A DNA stretch of 64,000 nucleotides from JAAZKI01 sp012799905 (GTDB lineage: Bacteria; Verrucomicrobiota; Lentisphaeria; Oligosphaerales; Oligosphaeraceae), in the NCBI GenBank assembly GCA_050949415.1, contig JBMNFR010000002.1, positions 1 to 64,000 of the forward strand, given 5' to 3'. Of the stretch, positions 7,592-17,095 are shown one piece after another. The notes below the pieces were generated by a model. It saw nothing but the letters and a program-made list of their open reading frames with translations. It did not search any database and was not told the DNA's origin. The translations under genes were made by a program, and so were the position numbers. Within the stretch, counting starts at the first letter, position 1, and every line of letters begins with the position of its first letter.

Positions 7592-10500
7592 ATGCGCTGC
7601 AAGCCTGCCCTTTATCTGTATCTGGTTCTGTGCCTGGCCCTCCCCCTGCTGGGCGCCGAGAGTTTCCCGCTTACGGCCGGAAAATTCAAGGTGCTGCTGT
7701 CGCCCATTGGCGGCAAACTTATGTCCTTGGAATACGACGGCGTGACCTACAGTCAGCCGCTGAGCAACAACGGCTCATTCTATGACCGGCTGTACTTCTC
7801 TTCAGAGCAAAAGGAGACCATGGAAGACTTCGGCAAACTGCGCTATGAGGTGGAGAGCTGGCGCAGCGATGCCAAAGGCGCCGAGGTGACTTTCACCGTC
7901 TGCGGCGTCGCTATGTTGAACTTCATCCGTCTGCACAAGACATATCAGTTCCCGGCCCAAGGCGACACCTGCAAAATCACCTACACCCTCACCAATCTCT
8001 CCCAACAAGAACGCTCCGTCGGCATCACCAACCGCAATTTCTTCCGCCGCATGGACGAAATCGGCATGCCCAACAACTTCTATCAGCACCGCCAGGAAGG
8101 ACGCTACGAGATTACCTATCCCGGCACTGCCACCCGCGACGAATGGGGACTGAATCCCGCTTTCTCCTGGATGGCTTTCGCCGGCAAGGACGGCAAGGGC
8201 GCTCTGATTACCCTCCCTCCGCAAAAACTCTCCGCCTTCTACCAGTGGTTTGGCAAAGATGTATTCACCCAGGAGTGGTTCACGCGCGAAATGCAGCTCG
8301 CGCCCGGCGGCAGCCTCAGCTACACGGTCGAAATGCAGTTCACTGACGATATCAACACACTGCTCAGCAATGCCTCCCGACCGGAGCTGCAAGTCCGCAA
8401 CCAAATCGGCAAACCAGCGCTTTACCCGCTGATCTACAGCGGCAACCTGCCTGAGGGCAAAAACGTACTGCCCAAAAACGCGCCGGACAGCGTTTCCGCC
8501 AACTTTGTCGATGTCAGCGTCAAACGTCAGAGCCATCCCTCTATCCGCTCCGTGCGCTTCCTGGCCGGCGCCGACCCCGAGTTGATTTGCGTACGTGAAA
8601 CCGCCAACGGGCACCCTATGCCGGACCGCCTGGTGCCCTTTTCCGCCAGCAAACTTGATAACGGCGAAGTGCAGGTGCTGGTCAGAGTTCCCGGCTTCAA
8701 TCCCGAAGGAGTGTACTACTCCAAACTGCAAGACGGATACGCCCTGGACACCCGCCGGCGCAACCGGGTTCAGGCTTATCTGGATTTTACTTTCCGCATC
8801 ACCCTGGGCGAGAAATGCCCGGTCAACTATGACCAGGAACAATTCGCAGCCGGCCCGAATCTGCTCTACAATGGCAACTTCGAAATACCCGCGCAAAATG
8901 CGAATTTTCCGGACGGATTTTTCCGGCAGCAGGTCTATGCCCAGAAAAACCCGGCGTTCTTCTGGGAAGCTGCAGGCGGCTGCGACAACTCACGCTGCCT
9001 GCGCATCGAAATGAGCAACCAGGACTCACGCTCCATTTTCGATTGCGAATTCATCCCTGAGCCCGGGCGCAGCTACACTGCCAGCGCCTGGATACAGGTC
9101 GATAATCCGCTGCATGAATGGACCAATGTCTCAATCTCTTTCCAAGATGCCCAGGGACAACCGATCCAAGACCGCCGCATCCGCCTGAAAATCACCCGGG
9201 AGAGCTACCGCTGGAGCAAAATCAGCGAGACTTTCATGGCTCCTGACAACGCCGTCAGCGCCAGCCTCTATTTCCGCACCTACCGCCCCGGACAGACCAT
9301 GCTGGTGGACAATGTGTCAATCGTACCCGAAGAAATCCCGGCTCAGTCAGTATCCCGGCTGGAATCCCTACGCCGGCAGCTAATGCTGGGATTCTACAAA
9401 CCCCTGGAGCTGCTGGAGACGATTTCGCACCAGGCCGTCACCGCCCACGAGAAATGGTTCACGCCGGCAGCTGATGCCTTGCCTGAACTGCTGTATCTCA
9501 GCGCCATCAACAGCTCACCTGAAGACACTACCCGCCGCACCATCGTCGAACTCAGCCAACGCATGGAACTGACTTATAATTTCATCCCGCTGCTGCGCAA
9601 AATCGAAAACATCAACAGCACCGGCTTTTTCGGCGTCAATGGTTCGACTATGGCGCCGGTGCTGGAAGAATACGTCTTGGAGCGCCTGCGTTTGCTACCC
9701 GAGACACCGAAGCTGGTTCTGGTTCAGGGCCTCAATTTCAGCAACCAGGTACAGCCGGAGTTTGTGGACATCCTGCAGGGCATGCAGGATGCCGGCGCCG
9801 TCTTCCTGTTCCTGGATTGCAGCGAGGTGCCCGAAGCACTGGCCGGAGCGCCTGTCCCGCTGCCGCCTGGAGTGCTGGCCGTGCCCGAATTGTCCAAGGT
9901 TTCCAGACGGTCGCTGGCGGGCTTCCTGGAATTCCGCCAGCGCGGCAATGCCCGTTGCGCCATCTTGAACCAGAATTTCCTTCGCGGCAACCCGTCAGTG
10001 CCAAAGGAAATGAACCGTCAGACCTACTACTCCTACTACGGGCGCGATTTCCCATTCTGGGAATATACTCACCTAGCCATCTGCCGCACCTTGCGCGCAC
10101 TGGCCAATATCACTCCGGACGCCAGCGTCAGCAGCATCAGCCTCGCCGGAGAGCAGCTGCAACTGCAAGTCCAGGCTGCAACTGCTGTCAACGCCACGCT
10201 GGTTCTCGACTTCCGGGGGATGCACCGCGAGCAGGACGGCGTCAGCCGCCAAGCCTGCCAACTCGCGGCCGGAAACAACACCCTGAACATCGACCTGCCG
10301 CCCTTGCCAGCCGGAACTCATATCCTGCACTATCAGCTGCTCAATCCGGAGCAAAAAATCCTGGATGCAGGCGCATTCCGTTTTGACACTACTGCTGCAT
10401 ATCTGATTGAGGCTGCCGAATTCGCAATTCCGGAGCGCATCTTCGAACGCGGCAAACCAATCAACTTCACGGTCAAAATCACCCCGCCGCCAGAAGGATG

Positions 10501-12865
10501 CACGCTGGAATGCATCTTCGAAGATACGGATTTCCGCGAGACCGCCCGCGAAAGCAGAAGCGCAACCGCAGTCAATGAGTTCTCGGTCAACCTACCCGGG
10601 CCATACACCACCTTGTGCCGAATTGCATTGCATCTGAAAAAAGACGGCCGACTGCTGGCTCGACGCTGGGAGGAAATTTCTCTGCCCGGGCCGGCCTTGG
10701 ATATCACTGATGTCCATGGATATATGTGGATTGCACGACCGCAAATGAACGAAATTCTGCGCGACCTCGGCTTCGATATGGTCTCCAGCGGCTACCGTCA
10801 GAAAAACATCCGGTCAGGACTCTTCCGCAATCTGCGCAATCTCGACCTGGCGCCAGGGCCAATCGGCAGCGGCAGAGTCTTCGGACGCCCGGAGGTGGAC
10901 TACGAAGGCGACCCGGTCACCGCCCCAATCCGGAAACCTTGCTTCTCCGACCCGGAACTGCAACGCGCCGCCAAGGAGATAATTCTCCAGACCGCCCAGG
11001 AGCAGAATTATCGCTACTATGATGTCAAGCATCATTTTCTGCAGGACGAAGCCGGCTTGGGACAATCCGTCTGCTACTCGCCGCATTGTCTCAAAGCTTT
11101 CCGCGAGCATCTGCAAGTGGTCTACCCCTCGCTGCAAGCACTCAACCAGGAGTGGGGCTGTCAGTTCCCGGACTGGGAGGCCGTAACGCCGGTGCAGTTC
11201 AAAGAACTGCCCGACCAGAATCGCATGGGACGCTGGCTGGATCACAAGATGTTCATGTCCTGGACGTTCGCTCATAAATGGTGTGGCAGCGTAATCAGCG
11301 CCCTCAAAGAAGCCGTCCCTGGCACTAAGGCCGGCCTCTCCGGCACTCAGAACCCCGGCTACGGCTATGACTGGGTGCAGATGATGCCGCATTTCGAATT
11401 CCTGGCCTACTACAGCGGCATCCAGCGCACCCTGGTGCACAGCTTCTCACCGCCTGGATTCAAGGGCGGTCAATGGAGTGGCGGCTACACCCCCGCGCAT
11501 ATCCGCTATGAGCAGTACAACCACACTACCCTCTGGGACAACCTGTTCCGGGGCGCAGGACTGATTCCCAACTGGCATGGCAGCGCCATGCTGGGCGACC
11601 TGACTCCGAGCGAAAGCTTGTGCGTCTACTCCGAGACCTTGAAAGAGATCAAACGCGGCGCTGGCAAGCTGGTGCTCTCGGCCAAGGAATCGCCTGAAGT
11701 CGCAGTACTGTACTCGCATGCGTCGTTCTTTGCCGCAGTGGGGACTATCGGCAGCAATGAATGGCAGCAGACCCAGAACAGCTGGAACGCATTGCTCAGC
11801 GACCTCAAGATACCATTCCGCTTTCTGGCCTACAACGACCTGGCCCAAAACGGCGTGCCGGCAAACTACAAGGTCGTGATTCTCCCCGCAGTGCTCTCGC
11901 TTTCAGACCAGGAAAGCACTGCTCTGCGGCAATTTGTGGAACGCGGCGGAACCCTGCTCGCCGATTTCGCGCCGGGGCGCTTCAATCAGCACGGCACCCG
12001 GGGCGAAAATCCGATTCTGAGCCGGCTCTTTCCCACCAGCAGCACAGCCATCGCACCGCTGGCACGGGAGCTGACCATCAACGGCGTCACCGGAAAATTC
12101 CGCCTGGCGGAAGCCGAAGTGCCGGTCTTCAGCGAAAAGAAACTGGGTTCCGGCCGAGCCATCCTGGCCAATCTGATGCCGGGCGGATACCAGAACATCA
12201 ACCTCGGCGGAGGCGGAGAAGTCGCCATGGTGGCCTCCGGTGCGGCGCAATTCTGCCTGAACCTGCGCCGCATCTTCAGCAGCCTGCTGCAGGAATGTGG
12301 CGTAACCCCGCTATGCCGCATCACCACCCTGAACGGCGAACTCTATCCCTGCATGACCATCCTGCGCCAAGACGGCCCCAACTACGTCTTCGGACTACTC
12401 CAGACCAATTACCAGGGCACAAAATTCGATTTTGACAAATTTACTGAAGTCAAGGTTGAGCTGCCTTGTTCCGGGTACATCTACTCGGTGCGCGAAGGCA
12501 AATATATTGGCCAGGGCAATTCTTTCACCTGCAACGTCGTGGATGGCTGGAGTCAGCTCTACAGCATTATGCCCACTCAGCCCACCGAGTTGCAGCTGGA
12601 GCTGCCGTCCTCTCTGCCGCGCGGCGCTATGCTGTCCGGCGAATATGTCCTCAACCACGGCACTGGCCCGCTGGTCTTCCACCTGGAACTGCTTGATCCC
12701 AAGGCGAAACCAGTCCGGCTCTTCAGCCGAAATATGCGTAGCAGCGACAATTGCGGCAGTTTCAGTGGACAGATTGCCTGGAATGCCGAACCAGGCGCCT
12801 GGACCGTGCAGATCATCAACGTCAATACCGGCCTGAAAGCAGAAAAAACCTTCATCGTAGAATAA
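7592..12865 (+). CDS. Secreted multidomain GH42-like glycosidase
   Basis: This 1757-residue protein begins with a Sec signal peptide (MRCKPALYLYLVLCLALPLLG-A). The start at 7592 has AGGAG eight bases upstream. Residues about 25-280 form a beta-sandwich reminiscent of aldose-epimerase/DUF4380 folds. Residues about 425-590 (NLLYNGNFEIP onward) look like a CBM4/9-type carbohydrate-binding module. From about residue 1040 the chain resembles clan GH-A/GH42 beta-galactosidases: QDEAGLG (about 1150) corresponds to the NE acid/base site, and YSPHCLKAFREHL with LNQEWG matches the usual GH42 helix after it. Residues about 1365-1500 fit the GATase-like trimerisation domain (LLADFAPGRFN). I could not place the nucleophile Glu with certainty. 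Exported polysaccharide hydrolase is likely; the substrate is unknown. Confidence 0.75.
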   Translation: MRCKPALYLYLVLCLALPLLGAESFPLTAGKFKVLLSPIGGKLMSLEYDGVTYSQPLSNNGSFYDRLYFSSEQKETMEDFGKLRYEVESWRSDAKGAEVTFTVCGVAMLNFIRLHKTYQFPAQGDTCKITYTLTNLSQQERSVGITNRNFFRRMDEIGMPNNFYQHRQEGRYEITYPGTATRDEWGLNPAFSWMAFAGKDGKGALITLPPQKLSAFYQWFGKDVFTQEWFTREMQLAPGGSLSYTVEMQFTDDINTLLSNASRPELQVRNQIGKPALYPLIYSGNLPEGKNVLPKNAPDSVSANFVDVSVKRQSHPSIRSVRFLAGADPELICVRETANGHPMPDRLVPFSASKLDNGEVQVLVRVPGFNPEGVYYSKLQDGYALDTRRRNRVQAYLDFTFRITLGEKCPVNYDQEQFAAGPNLLYNGNFEIPAQNANFPDGFFRQQVYAQKNPAFFWEAAGGCDNSRCLRIEMSNQDSRSIFDCEFIPEPGRSYTASAWIQVDNPLHEWTNVSISFQDAQGQPIQDRRIRLKITRESYRWSKISETFMAPDNAVSASLYFRTYRPGQTMLVDNVSIVPEEIPAQSVSRLESLRRQLMLGFYKPLELLETISHQAVTAHEKWFTPAADALPELLYLSAINSSPEDTTRRTIVELSQRMELTYNFIPLLRKIENINSTGFFGVNGSTMAPVLEEYVLERLRLLPETPKLVLVQGLNFSNQVQPEFVDILQGMQDAGAVFLFLDCSEVPEALAGAPVPLPPGVLAVPELSKVSRRSLAGFLEFRQRGNARCAILNQNFLRGNPSVPKEMNRQTYYSYYGRDFPFWEYTHLAICRTLRALANITPDASVSSISLAGEQLQLQVQAATAVNATLVLDFRGMHREQDGVSRQACQLAAGNNTLNIDLPPLPAGTHILHYQLLNPEQKILDAGAFRFDTTAAYLIEAAEFAIPERIFERGKPINFTVKITPPPEGCTLECIFEDTDFRETARESRSATAVNEFSVNLPGPYTTLCRIALHLKKDGRLLARRWEEISLPGPALDITDVHGYMWIARPQMNEILRDLGFDMVSSGYRQKNIRSGLFRNLRNLDLAPGPIGSGRVFGRPEVDYEGDPVTAPIRKPCFSDPELQRAAKEIILQTAQEQNYRYYDVKHHFLQDEAGLGQSVCYSPHCLKAFREHLQVVYPSLQALNQEWGCQFPDWEAVTPVQFKELPDQNRMGRWLDHKMFMSWTFAHKWCGSVISALKEAVPGTKAGLSGTQNPGYGYDWVQMMPHFEFLAYYSGIQRTLVHSFSPPGFKGGQWSGGYTPAHIRYEQYNHTTLWDNLFRGAGLIPNWHGSAMLGDLTPSESLCVYSETLKEIKRGAGKLVLSAKESPEVAVLYSHASFFAAVGTIGSNEWQQTQNSWNALLSDLKIPFRFLAYNDLAQNGVPANYKVVILPAVLSLSDQESTALRQFVERGGTLLADFAPGRFNQHGTRGENPILSRLFPTSSTAIAPLARELTINGVTGKFRLAEAEVPVFSEKKLGSGRAILANLMPGGYQNINLGGGGEVAMVASGAAQFCLNLRRIFSSLLQECGVTPLCRITTLNGELYPCMTILRQDGPNYVFGLLQTNYQGTKFDFDKFTEVKVELPCSGYIYSVREGKYIGQGNSFTCNVVDGWSQLYSIMPTQPTELQLELPSSLPRGAMLSGEYVLNHGTGPLVFHLELLDPKAKPVRLFSRNMRSSDNCGSFSGQIAWNAEPGAWTVQIINVNTGLKAEKTFIVE

Positions 12866-12942
12866 ACCGCAAGAAAGTTAATGTGCAGGACATGGATAAT
12901 TTTCATAAAGCACATGGACGACAGTTGCCTTGCTATCTAACG

Positions 12943-13130
12943 TCCACATAAAGTCCACTTCCGTCCACGTCCACTCTCCACTAACGTCCACGTCTGTCCA
13001 CAGTCCATCGTCTACTAACGTCCATTAAAGTCCACTATAGTCCATTGTCCATTGTCCACTAAAGTGCCTTACCCAGGGCGCCTGGCACCGCAGCACGCCG
13101 GAACTCCAAGCTTCAATCAATGACGGATTT
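12943..13130. repeat. Composite GTCCA-array dispersed element, second copy
   Basis: The segment 12943-13064 is dense in GTCCA (opposite orientation to 1941-2057). It is followed by the body AAGTGCCTTACCCAGGGCGC and GCAGCACGCCGGAACTCCAA. A related body is at 25861-25925. No coding potential is seen. Confidence 0.7.
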
Positions 13131-13156
13131 GCCCTCAAATTATATATGAACATAAC

Positions 13157-13189
13157 AATAATGTACGAAATCTTGTGATGAATGCTTGT
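13157..13189 (+). repeat. Dispersed 35-bp repeat, copy 2
   Basis: It matches 1835-1867 with few changes (CGAAATCTTGTGATGAATGC). Confidence 0.65.
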
Positions 13190-13330
13190 TAACCTTCAGG
13201 CTGGCGTAGATGGGATTGGTCTCTCATGCGATGGCTATGATTCCTACGTGCGCTGTCAAATATCACTCCAGCAACCACACATTGCCGATTTCATAGAAAG
13301 CTGCCTATAAAGCATTTATGCATCCATTTT

Positions 13331-13449
13331 GCGCCGTAGGCGCTTAACCATGCTTAACCCCTGGCTTTAGCCTGGGGGAGGCATGCCCCCAAAAATGGTG
13401 CCCAGTAGGGGCACTACCAGACGTCTACCAGCACAACCGCTGTGCCAAA
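13331..13449 (+). repeat. Dispersed hairpin repeat (GCTTAACCATGCTTA family), copy 2
   Basis: GCGCCGTAGGCGCTTAACCA opens the element. Then follows the hairpin CCCCTGGCTTTAGCCTGGGG and the GGGGCACTACCAGACGTCTA block shared with 2136-2246. Confidence 0.8.
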
Positions 13450-13497
13450 TCTCTCCTTCTATCTTAGGGTGGACTCTCCGTCCACAACGTAATTTAT

Positions 13498-13774
13498 GTG
13501 TCACCCTTACAGGGCTCCAAATATATGCCATCTCACCCAGGGCTGCACCGTGCCTGACGGCCCGGCTTACCCTGGGCTTCTATGTATCGCCCTCCGGGCT
13601 TTCGCCGCTTCGCGGCTGTTGTGGACGTGGTGGGCTGGGTGGACGTGGTTAGTGGACGGCGGCTGATGTGCGTCGTACTGGCGGCCCAAAGGGCCAGCAA
13701 CATAAAAGCCCAGGGTGAGCGTAGCGAAGCCCTGGGTGAGGCGTATAATAATTTTGAGCCCCGCCAGGGGTGAC
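13498..13774. repeat. Large inverted repeat pair
   Basis: The outer arms (GTGTCACCCTTACAGGGCTC at 13498 and the reverse complement of GAGCCCCGCCAGGGGTGACAC-like sequence ending 13774) face each other. Inner arms carry CACCCAGGG and CCCTGGGCTT. The spacer holds a TGGACGTGG array. The right arm in reverse resembles the unit at 22350-22440. Confidence 0.7.
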
Positions 13775-13782
13775 ACATAAGT

Positions 13783-13848
13783 GCTGTTTCCCTGAAAATC
13801 TTTTCCAAAAAACAAAAAGTTGGCCGATAGTAGTACAAGACGTTGCAC
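13783..13848 (-). repeat. Dispersed repeat, GTACTACTATCGGCCAAC type
   Basis: On the minus strand this reads like 7142-7200 and 22287-22350. It directly abuts the large inverted pair, so the two form one composite element. Between here and 14004 I see no gene. Confidence 0.65.
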
Positions 13849-14004
13849 ATTATCTTTTTTTTTAGACTCAATGAGTGACTCTCGCACTACGCCGCAGAAA
13901 CGCTATCGCTGGGACTTCTATTGACGGTTCCGGCATTCCTTCCTTGCAAAGCCGACGGAAGGTTTTTGGGTTTGCCAGACGACAAGGATAAAGAATAATA
14001 AAAC

Positions 14005-14032
14005 TTGAATTAAACGCCTATAGTGATATTTT
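14005..14032 (+). promoter_or_regulatory. Possible hipBA promoter
   Basis: TTGAAT (14005-14010) and TATTTT (14027-14032) are 16 bp apart, about 30 bp before the HipB-like start. HipB proteins usually bind operators here; no clear palindrome is visible. Confidence 0.3.
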
Positions 14033-14063
14033 ATTAGCAGTTATCTAGTTTTCGGAGACCATT

Positions 14064-14384
14064 ATGGCTAAGAAAACCCCGACCCTTTTTCCTAAAACAG
14101 AAGCGCTGCTGCGTGAATTTGGTGAGAATATTCGTCTGGCCCGTTTGCGACGTAACGTCACTGCAAAGCTGACAGCGGAGCGTGCCGGGATCAGTGTTGC
14201 AACCCTGGCGCAGATAGAAAAGGGCTCACCGTCCGTCTCGCTGGGCAATTACATGCAGGTGCTCGTAACTTTGGGACTGGAGAAAGATATTCTTCTGGTC
14301 GCCGCCGATGACGAATTGGGGAGGAAACTGCAAGACGCAGGGTTGAGAGTACGCGCAAGAGCATCAAAGCGGTCTGGAAAATGA
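14064..14384 (+). CDS. hipB: HipB-like XRE antitoxin
   Basis: This 106-residue protein has an XRE helix-turn-helix at about residues 14-65 (GENIRLARLRRNVTAKLTAE, then GISVATLAQIEKGSPSVSLG). In HipBA modules the antitoxin binds HipA and represses the operon. The ribosome-binding site is CGGAG, ten bases before the ATG. The C-terminal 25 residues are basic (RVRARASKRSGK). The last codon overlaps the HipA-like start (ATGA at 14381-14384), so translation is coupled. Alternative: a stand-alone XRE regulator, unlikely given the partner. Confidence 0.9.
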   Translation: MAKKTPTLFPKTEALLREFGENIRLARLRRNVTAKLTAERAGISVATLAQIEKGSPSVSLGNYMQVLVTLGLEKDILLVAADDELGRKLQDAGLRVRARASKRSGK

Positions 14385-15631
14385 ATAATACAAAAACCAT
14401 CTATGTGTATTTTGCCGACCAGACGGAAGCATCGGCTCCTGTGTTGCTGGGAGTCCTCTCCGCGCACTACAGCCGGGGGAAAGAATTCTTTTCATTTGAT
14501 TTCGATAAAGAATGGCTGCAGAACAATCCTGTCCGGAGTCTTGATCCCGATTTACAGCTGTACGCCGGAGCGCAATTCACTGCAAAGCCGAATTTTGGAT
14601 TGTTCATGGATTCCGCACCAGACCGCTGGGGACGGATGCTGATGCGGCGCAGAGAGGCTGTCAGAGCACGGCAAGCAGGGGTAAAACCGAGGATTCTGAC
14701 GGAATCAGATTATCTTCTGGGGGTCTATGATGAAACCCGGATGGGAGCCTTGCGCTTTAAAACTGAGCCGGACGGTGAATTCCAGAACAACGACAGCGCC
14801 ATGGCTGCCCCTCCTTGGGCACGTCTTCGGGAGCTGGAGGAAGCCAGTCGCCATTTGGAAACAGACAGCGATGACACCGAAAGCGGGAAATGGATTGCCA
14901 TGCTGCTTGCGCCCGGTTCATCGCTGGGCGGAGCCCGGCCGAAAGCCAGCGTGACCGATAGCGAAGGAAATCTTTGGATCGCCAAATTCCCCGCCCATAA
15001 CGATACGTCAAATGCTGCCGCCTGGGAATATGCGACGATGCAGATGGCACGTGACGCTGGACTGAACACGCCGCAGGCAAGGTTGGAAAAACTTTCCAGG
15101 TTTGGCTCGACCTTTCTGGTCAAGCGCTTTGATCGAAACGGCGCCCGGAGAATTCATTTTGCGTCCGCCATGACGCTGCTTGGCAAAAGCGATGGTGCTG
15201 ACGCGCAAAGCGGCAGCAGTTATCTAGACCTTGCCGAGTTCATTATGCAATATGGTGCAAAGCCCAAAGAAGATTTGCAGGAACTCTGGACGCGCATTGT
15301 GTTCACCATTGCCGTCTCCAATACCGACGATCACCTACGGAATCACGGATTCCTGCTGACGAATTCCGGCTGGACTCTCTCGCCAGTTTATGACATCAAT
15401 CCTGATCCGCAGGGTTTTGGACTGTCACTGAATATCAATGAGGCCGACAACTCGTTGGATTTCTCCCTGGCAATGGAAATTGCTCCGATATTCCGCCTTA
15501 AAACAAACGAGGCATGCGACATTGTCAGCAGGGTTCGTTCCGTGGCGTCCACCTGGCGCACGTATGCCAAATATGCCGGAATCAGTCCTGCTGAACAGAA
15601 TCAAATGCAAAACGCATTTCGCCTGGAGTGA
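14381..15631 (+). CDS. hipA: HipA-family Ser/Thr kinase toxin
   Basis: This 416-residue protein has the length and landmarks of HipA. An N-terminal subdomain (DQTEASAPVLLGVLSAHYS) comes first. SLGGARPKA (about residues 184-192) is equivalent to the HipA autophosphorylation and nucleotide loop. WIAKFPAHND (about 202-211) supplies the ATP-binding Lys. SNTDDHLRNHGFL (about 310-322) is the catalytic loop, and SPVYDINPD (about 331-339) the metal-binding DFG-like segment. HipA kinases phosphorylate aminoacyl-tRNA synthetases or similar targets and cause dormancy; the target here is unknown. It is the second gene of the pair and appears intact. Confidence 0.93.
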   Translation: MNNTKTIYVYFADQTEASAPVLLGVLSAHYSRGKEFFSFDFDKEWLQNNPVRSLDPDLQLYAGAQFTAKPNFGLFMDSAPDRWGRMLMRRREAVRARQAGVKPRILTESDYLLGVYDETRMGALRFKTEPDGEFQNNDSAMAAPPWARLRELEEASRHLETDSDDTESGKWIAMLLAPGSSLGGARPKASVTDSEGNLWIAKFPAHNDTSNAAAWEYATMQMARDAGLNTPQARLEKLSRFGSTFLVKRFDRNGARRIHFASAMTLLGKSDGADAQSGSSYLDLAEFIMQYGAKPKEDLQELWTRIVFTIAVSNTDDHLRNHGFLLTNSGWTLSPVYDINPDPQGFGLSLNINEADNSLDFSLAMEIAPIFRLKTNEACDIVSRVRSVASTWRTYAKYAGISPAEQNQMQNAFRLE

Positions 15632-15889
15632 TCGCGGCGGGATGAAGGCTACCTGGCGTCCATACCCCATTTTAAACAACGAAAAGAATTTATCGATTTT
15701 TTCTAAGTTTCTATGACTTCAAGCTTGACTTTCCGTAAACGACGGATGATCTTTCTTTTAAGACGGTTATAGCGACCGCAAATCTGACATCTTCGGTTGC
15801 GTAATTAACCATGCATGACATTATTGTATCATAAACTTGTTAATTCATTTTGCTGAACATGTACCGGAAAATTAGCTATAGGAAGTAAC

Positions 15890-16933
15890 ATGAAACAGTG
15901 CTGCATATGCCATAAAATGGTTAGTCAATGGTCGGAAGATCAAACTGGAAACATTTACTGTTCTGAAAATTGTTTCCAACAAACATGGCCAAAATGTTCG
16001 GTCTGTGGCAAATCGATGAAACAATGGAAAGAAACCAAAGACGGCAAAAAATTCTGTTCAGACAAATGCCGCGAAACCACACTTCCAAAATGTGACATTT
16101 GTAGAAAGCCAATGAAAAAATGGACAGAATCTAAAGATGGACGAAAATTTTGTTCTGAAAATTGTTATTGCCAGACTTTGCCGAAGTGTTTGATTTGTGG
16201 CACACCGATGAAACAATGGAAAGAAACAGAGGACGGTAAAAAATTCTGTTCAGACAAATGCCGCGAAACTACACTTCCAAAATGTGATATTTGTAGAAAG
16301 CCAATGAAAAAATGGACAGAATCTAAAGATGGACGAAAATTTTGTTCTGAAAATTGTTATCACCTGACGTTGCCAAAATGTTCAGTTTGCCGCAAGCCGA
16401 TGAAACAATGGAAAGAAACAAAGGACGGTAAAAAATTCTGTTCAGACAAATGCCGCGAAACTACACTTCCAAAATGTGATATTTGTAGAAAGCCAATGAA
16501 AAAATGGACAGAATCCGAAGATGGACGAAAATTTTGTTCTGAAGCTTGCTATCGTCAGATATGGCCAAAATGTTTAGTTTGCAGCCAGCCTATGCATGAA
16601 TGGCAAGAGACAGATGACGGGAGAAAATTCTGTTCAGATAAATGCTACGAAACTACACTTCCAAAATGTACGGTATGTGGCTTGCCAATGTACAGTGGCT
16701 TTAGTGACGAAAAAGGAAAATTTTATTGTTCAGAATTGTGTTTTCAAAAATCTCTTCCTAAATGCACTGTTTGCGGAAAACCCGTCGAAAAAGGCTGGCA
16801 TAATAAGAAAGGTTATTTTTGTTCTGAGAAATGCTATCAAACAATACTTCCGCAATGCGCAGTTTGCAGCAAACCCATGGGTTCTTCCGGTGTTTGGGAA
16901 AAAGATAAAGTTTCACTCTCTGCCGTGGCTTAG
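15890..16933 (+). CDS. Tandem FCS/TRASH-like zinc-finger repeat protein
   Basis: This 347-residue protein consists almost entirely of ten tandem 32-residue units of the form KCxxCxKPMxxWxExxDGxKFCSxxCxxTLP, plus a truncated eleventh. The spacing Cx2C-x17-18-FCSx2C is that of MYM/FCS and TRASH-type treble-clef zinc fingers, so each unit should bind one Zn2+ (or another thiophilic metal). Units 2-7 alternate two sub-types: KQWKET...CSDKCRETT and KKWTES...CSENCY. They are nearly identical in DNA, so they grew by duplication of a 192-bp pair. There is no signal peptide. The last 14 residues leave the repeat pattern exactly where a 42-bp segment shared with 531-572 begins, so the 3' end was probably replaced. 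AGGAA precedes the ATG at 15890. The gene is AT-rich. Metal storage, metal sensing or protein binding are all possible. Confidence 0.8.
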   Translation: MKQCCICHKMVSQWSEDQTGNIYCSENCFQQTWPKCSVCGKSMKQWKETKDGKKFCSDKCRETTLPKCDICRKPMKKWTESKDGRKFCSENCYCQTLPKCLICGTPMKQWKETEDGKKFCSDKCRETTLPKCDICRKPMKKWTESKDGRKFCSENCYHLTLPKCSVCRKPMKQWKETKDGKKFCSDKCRETTLPKCDICRKPMKKWTESEDGRKFCSEACYRQIWPKCLVCSQPMHEWQETDDGRKFCSDKCYETTLPKCTVCGLPMYSGFSDEKGKFYCSELCFQKSLPKCTVCGKPVEKGWHNKKGYFCSEKCYQTILPQCAVCSKPMGSSGVWEKDKVSLSAVA

Positions 16934-16969
16934 AGGGGCATCAAGAAGCGGTCGGAGTTCTCCGCCGTA

Positions 16970-17083
16970 CTTTGGAAATGCCCTTCCGGCAAGGGCTTTC
17001 ACGGCATAAACGGTTTCCCCCCGCTTCGCGGTTCCCCCCATTTATACGTGAAAGCCCTTGCCTCCGGCCCTTTCCAAAGTGCA
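16970..17083. repeat. Long imperfect inverted repeat
   Basis: The left arm (ACTTTGGAAATGCCCTTCCG to CACGGCATAAACGG) pairs with the right arm (TTTATACGTGAAAGCCCTTG to CCTTTCCAAAGTGC) over about 43 bp with a few mismatches. The loop CCCCCCGCTTCGCGGTTCCC can itself fold. Confidence 0.8.
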
Positions 17084-17095
17084 ACATCGTCAAGA

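Noticed and set aside
7802..8896. Long minus-strand frame opposite the GH42-like gene
   Set aside because: Antisense of a well-supported secreted protein; no start site.
16970..17083. Retron msr-msd candidate
   Set aside because: The nearby reverse transcriptase is clearly a group II intron maturase located inside the intron, 2 kb away.
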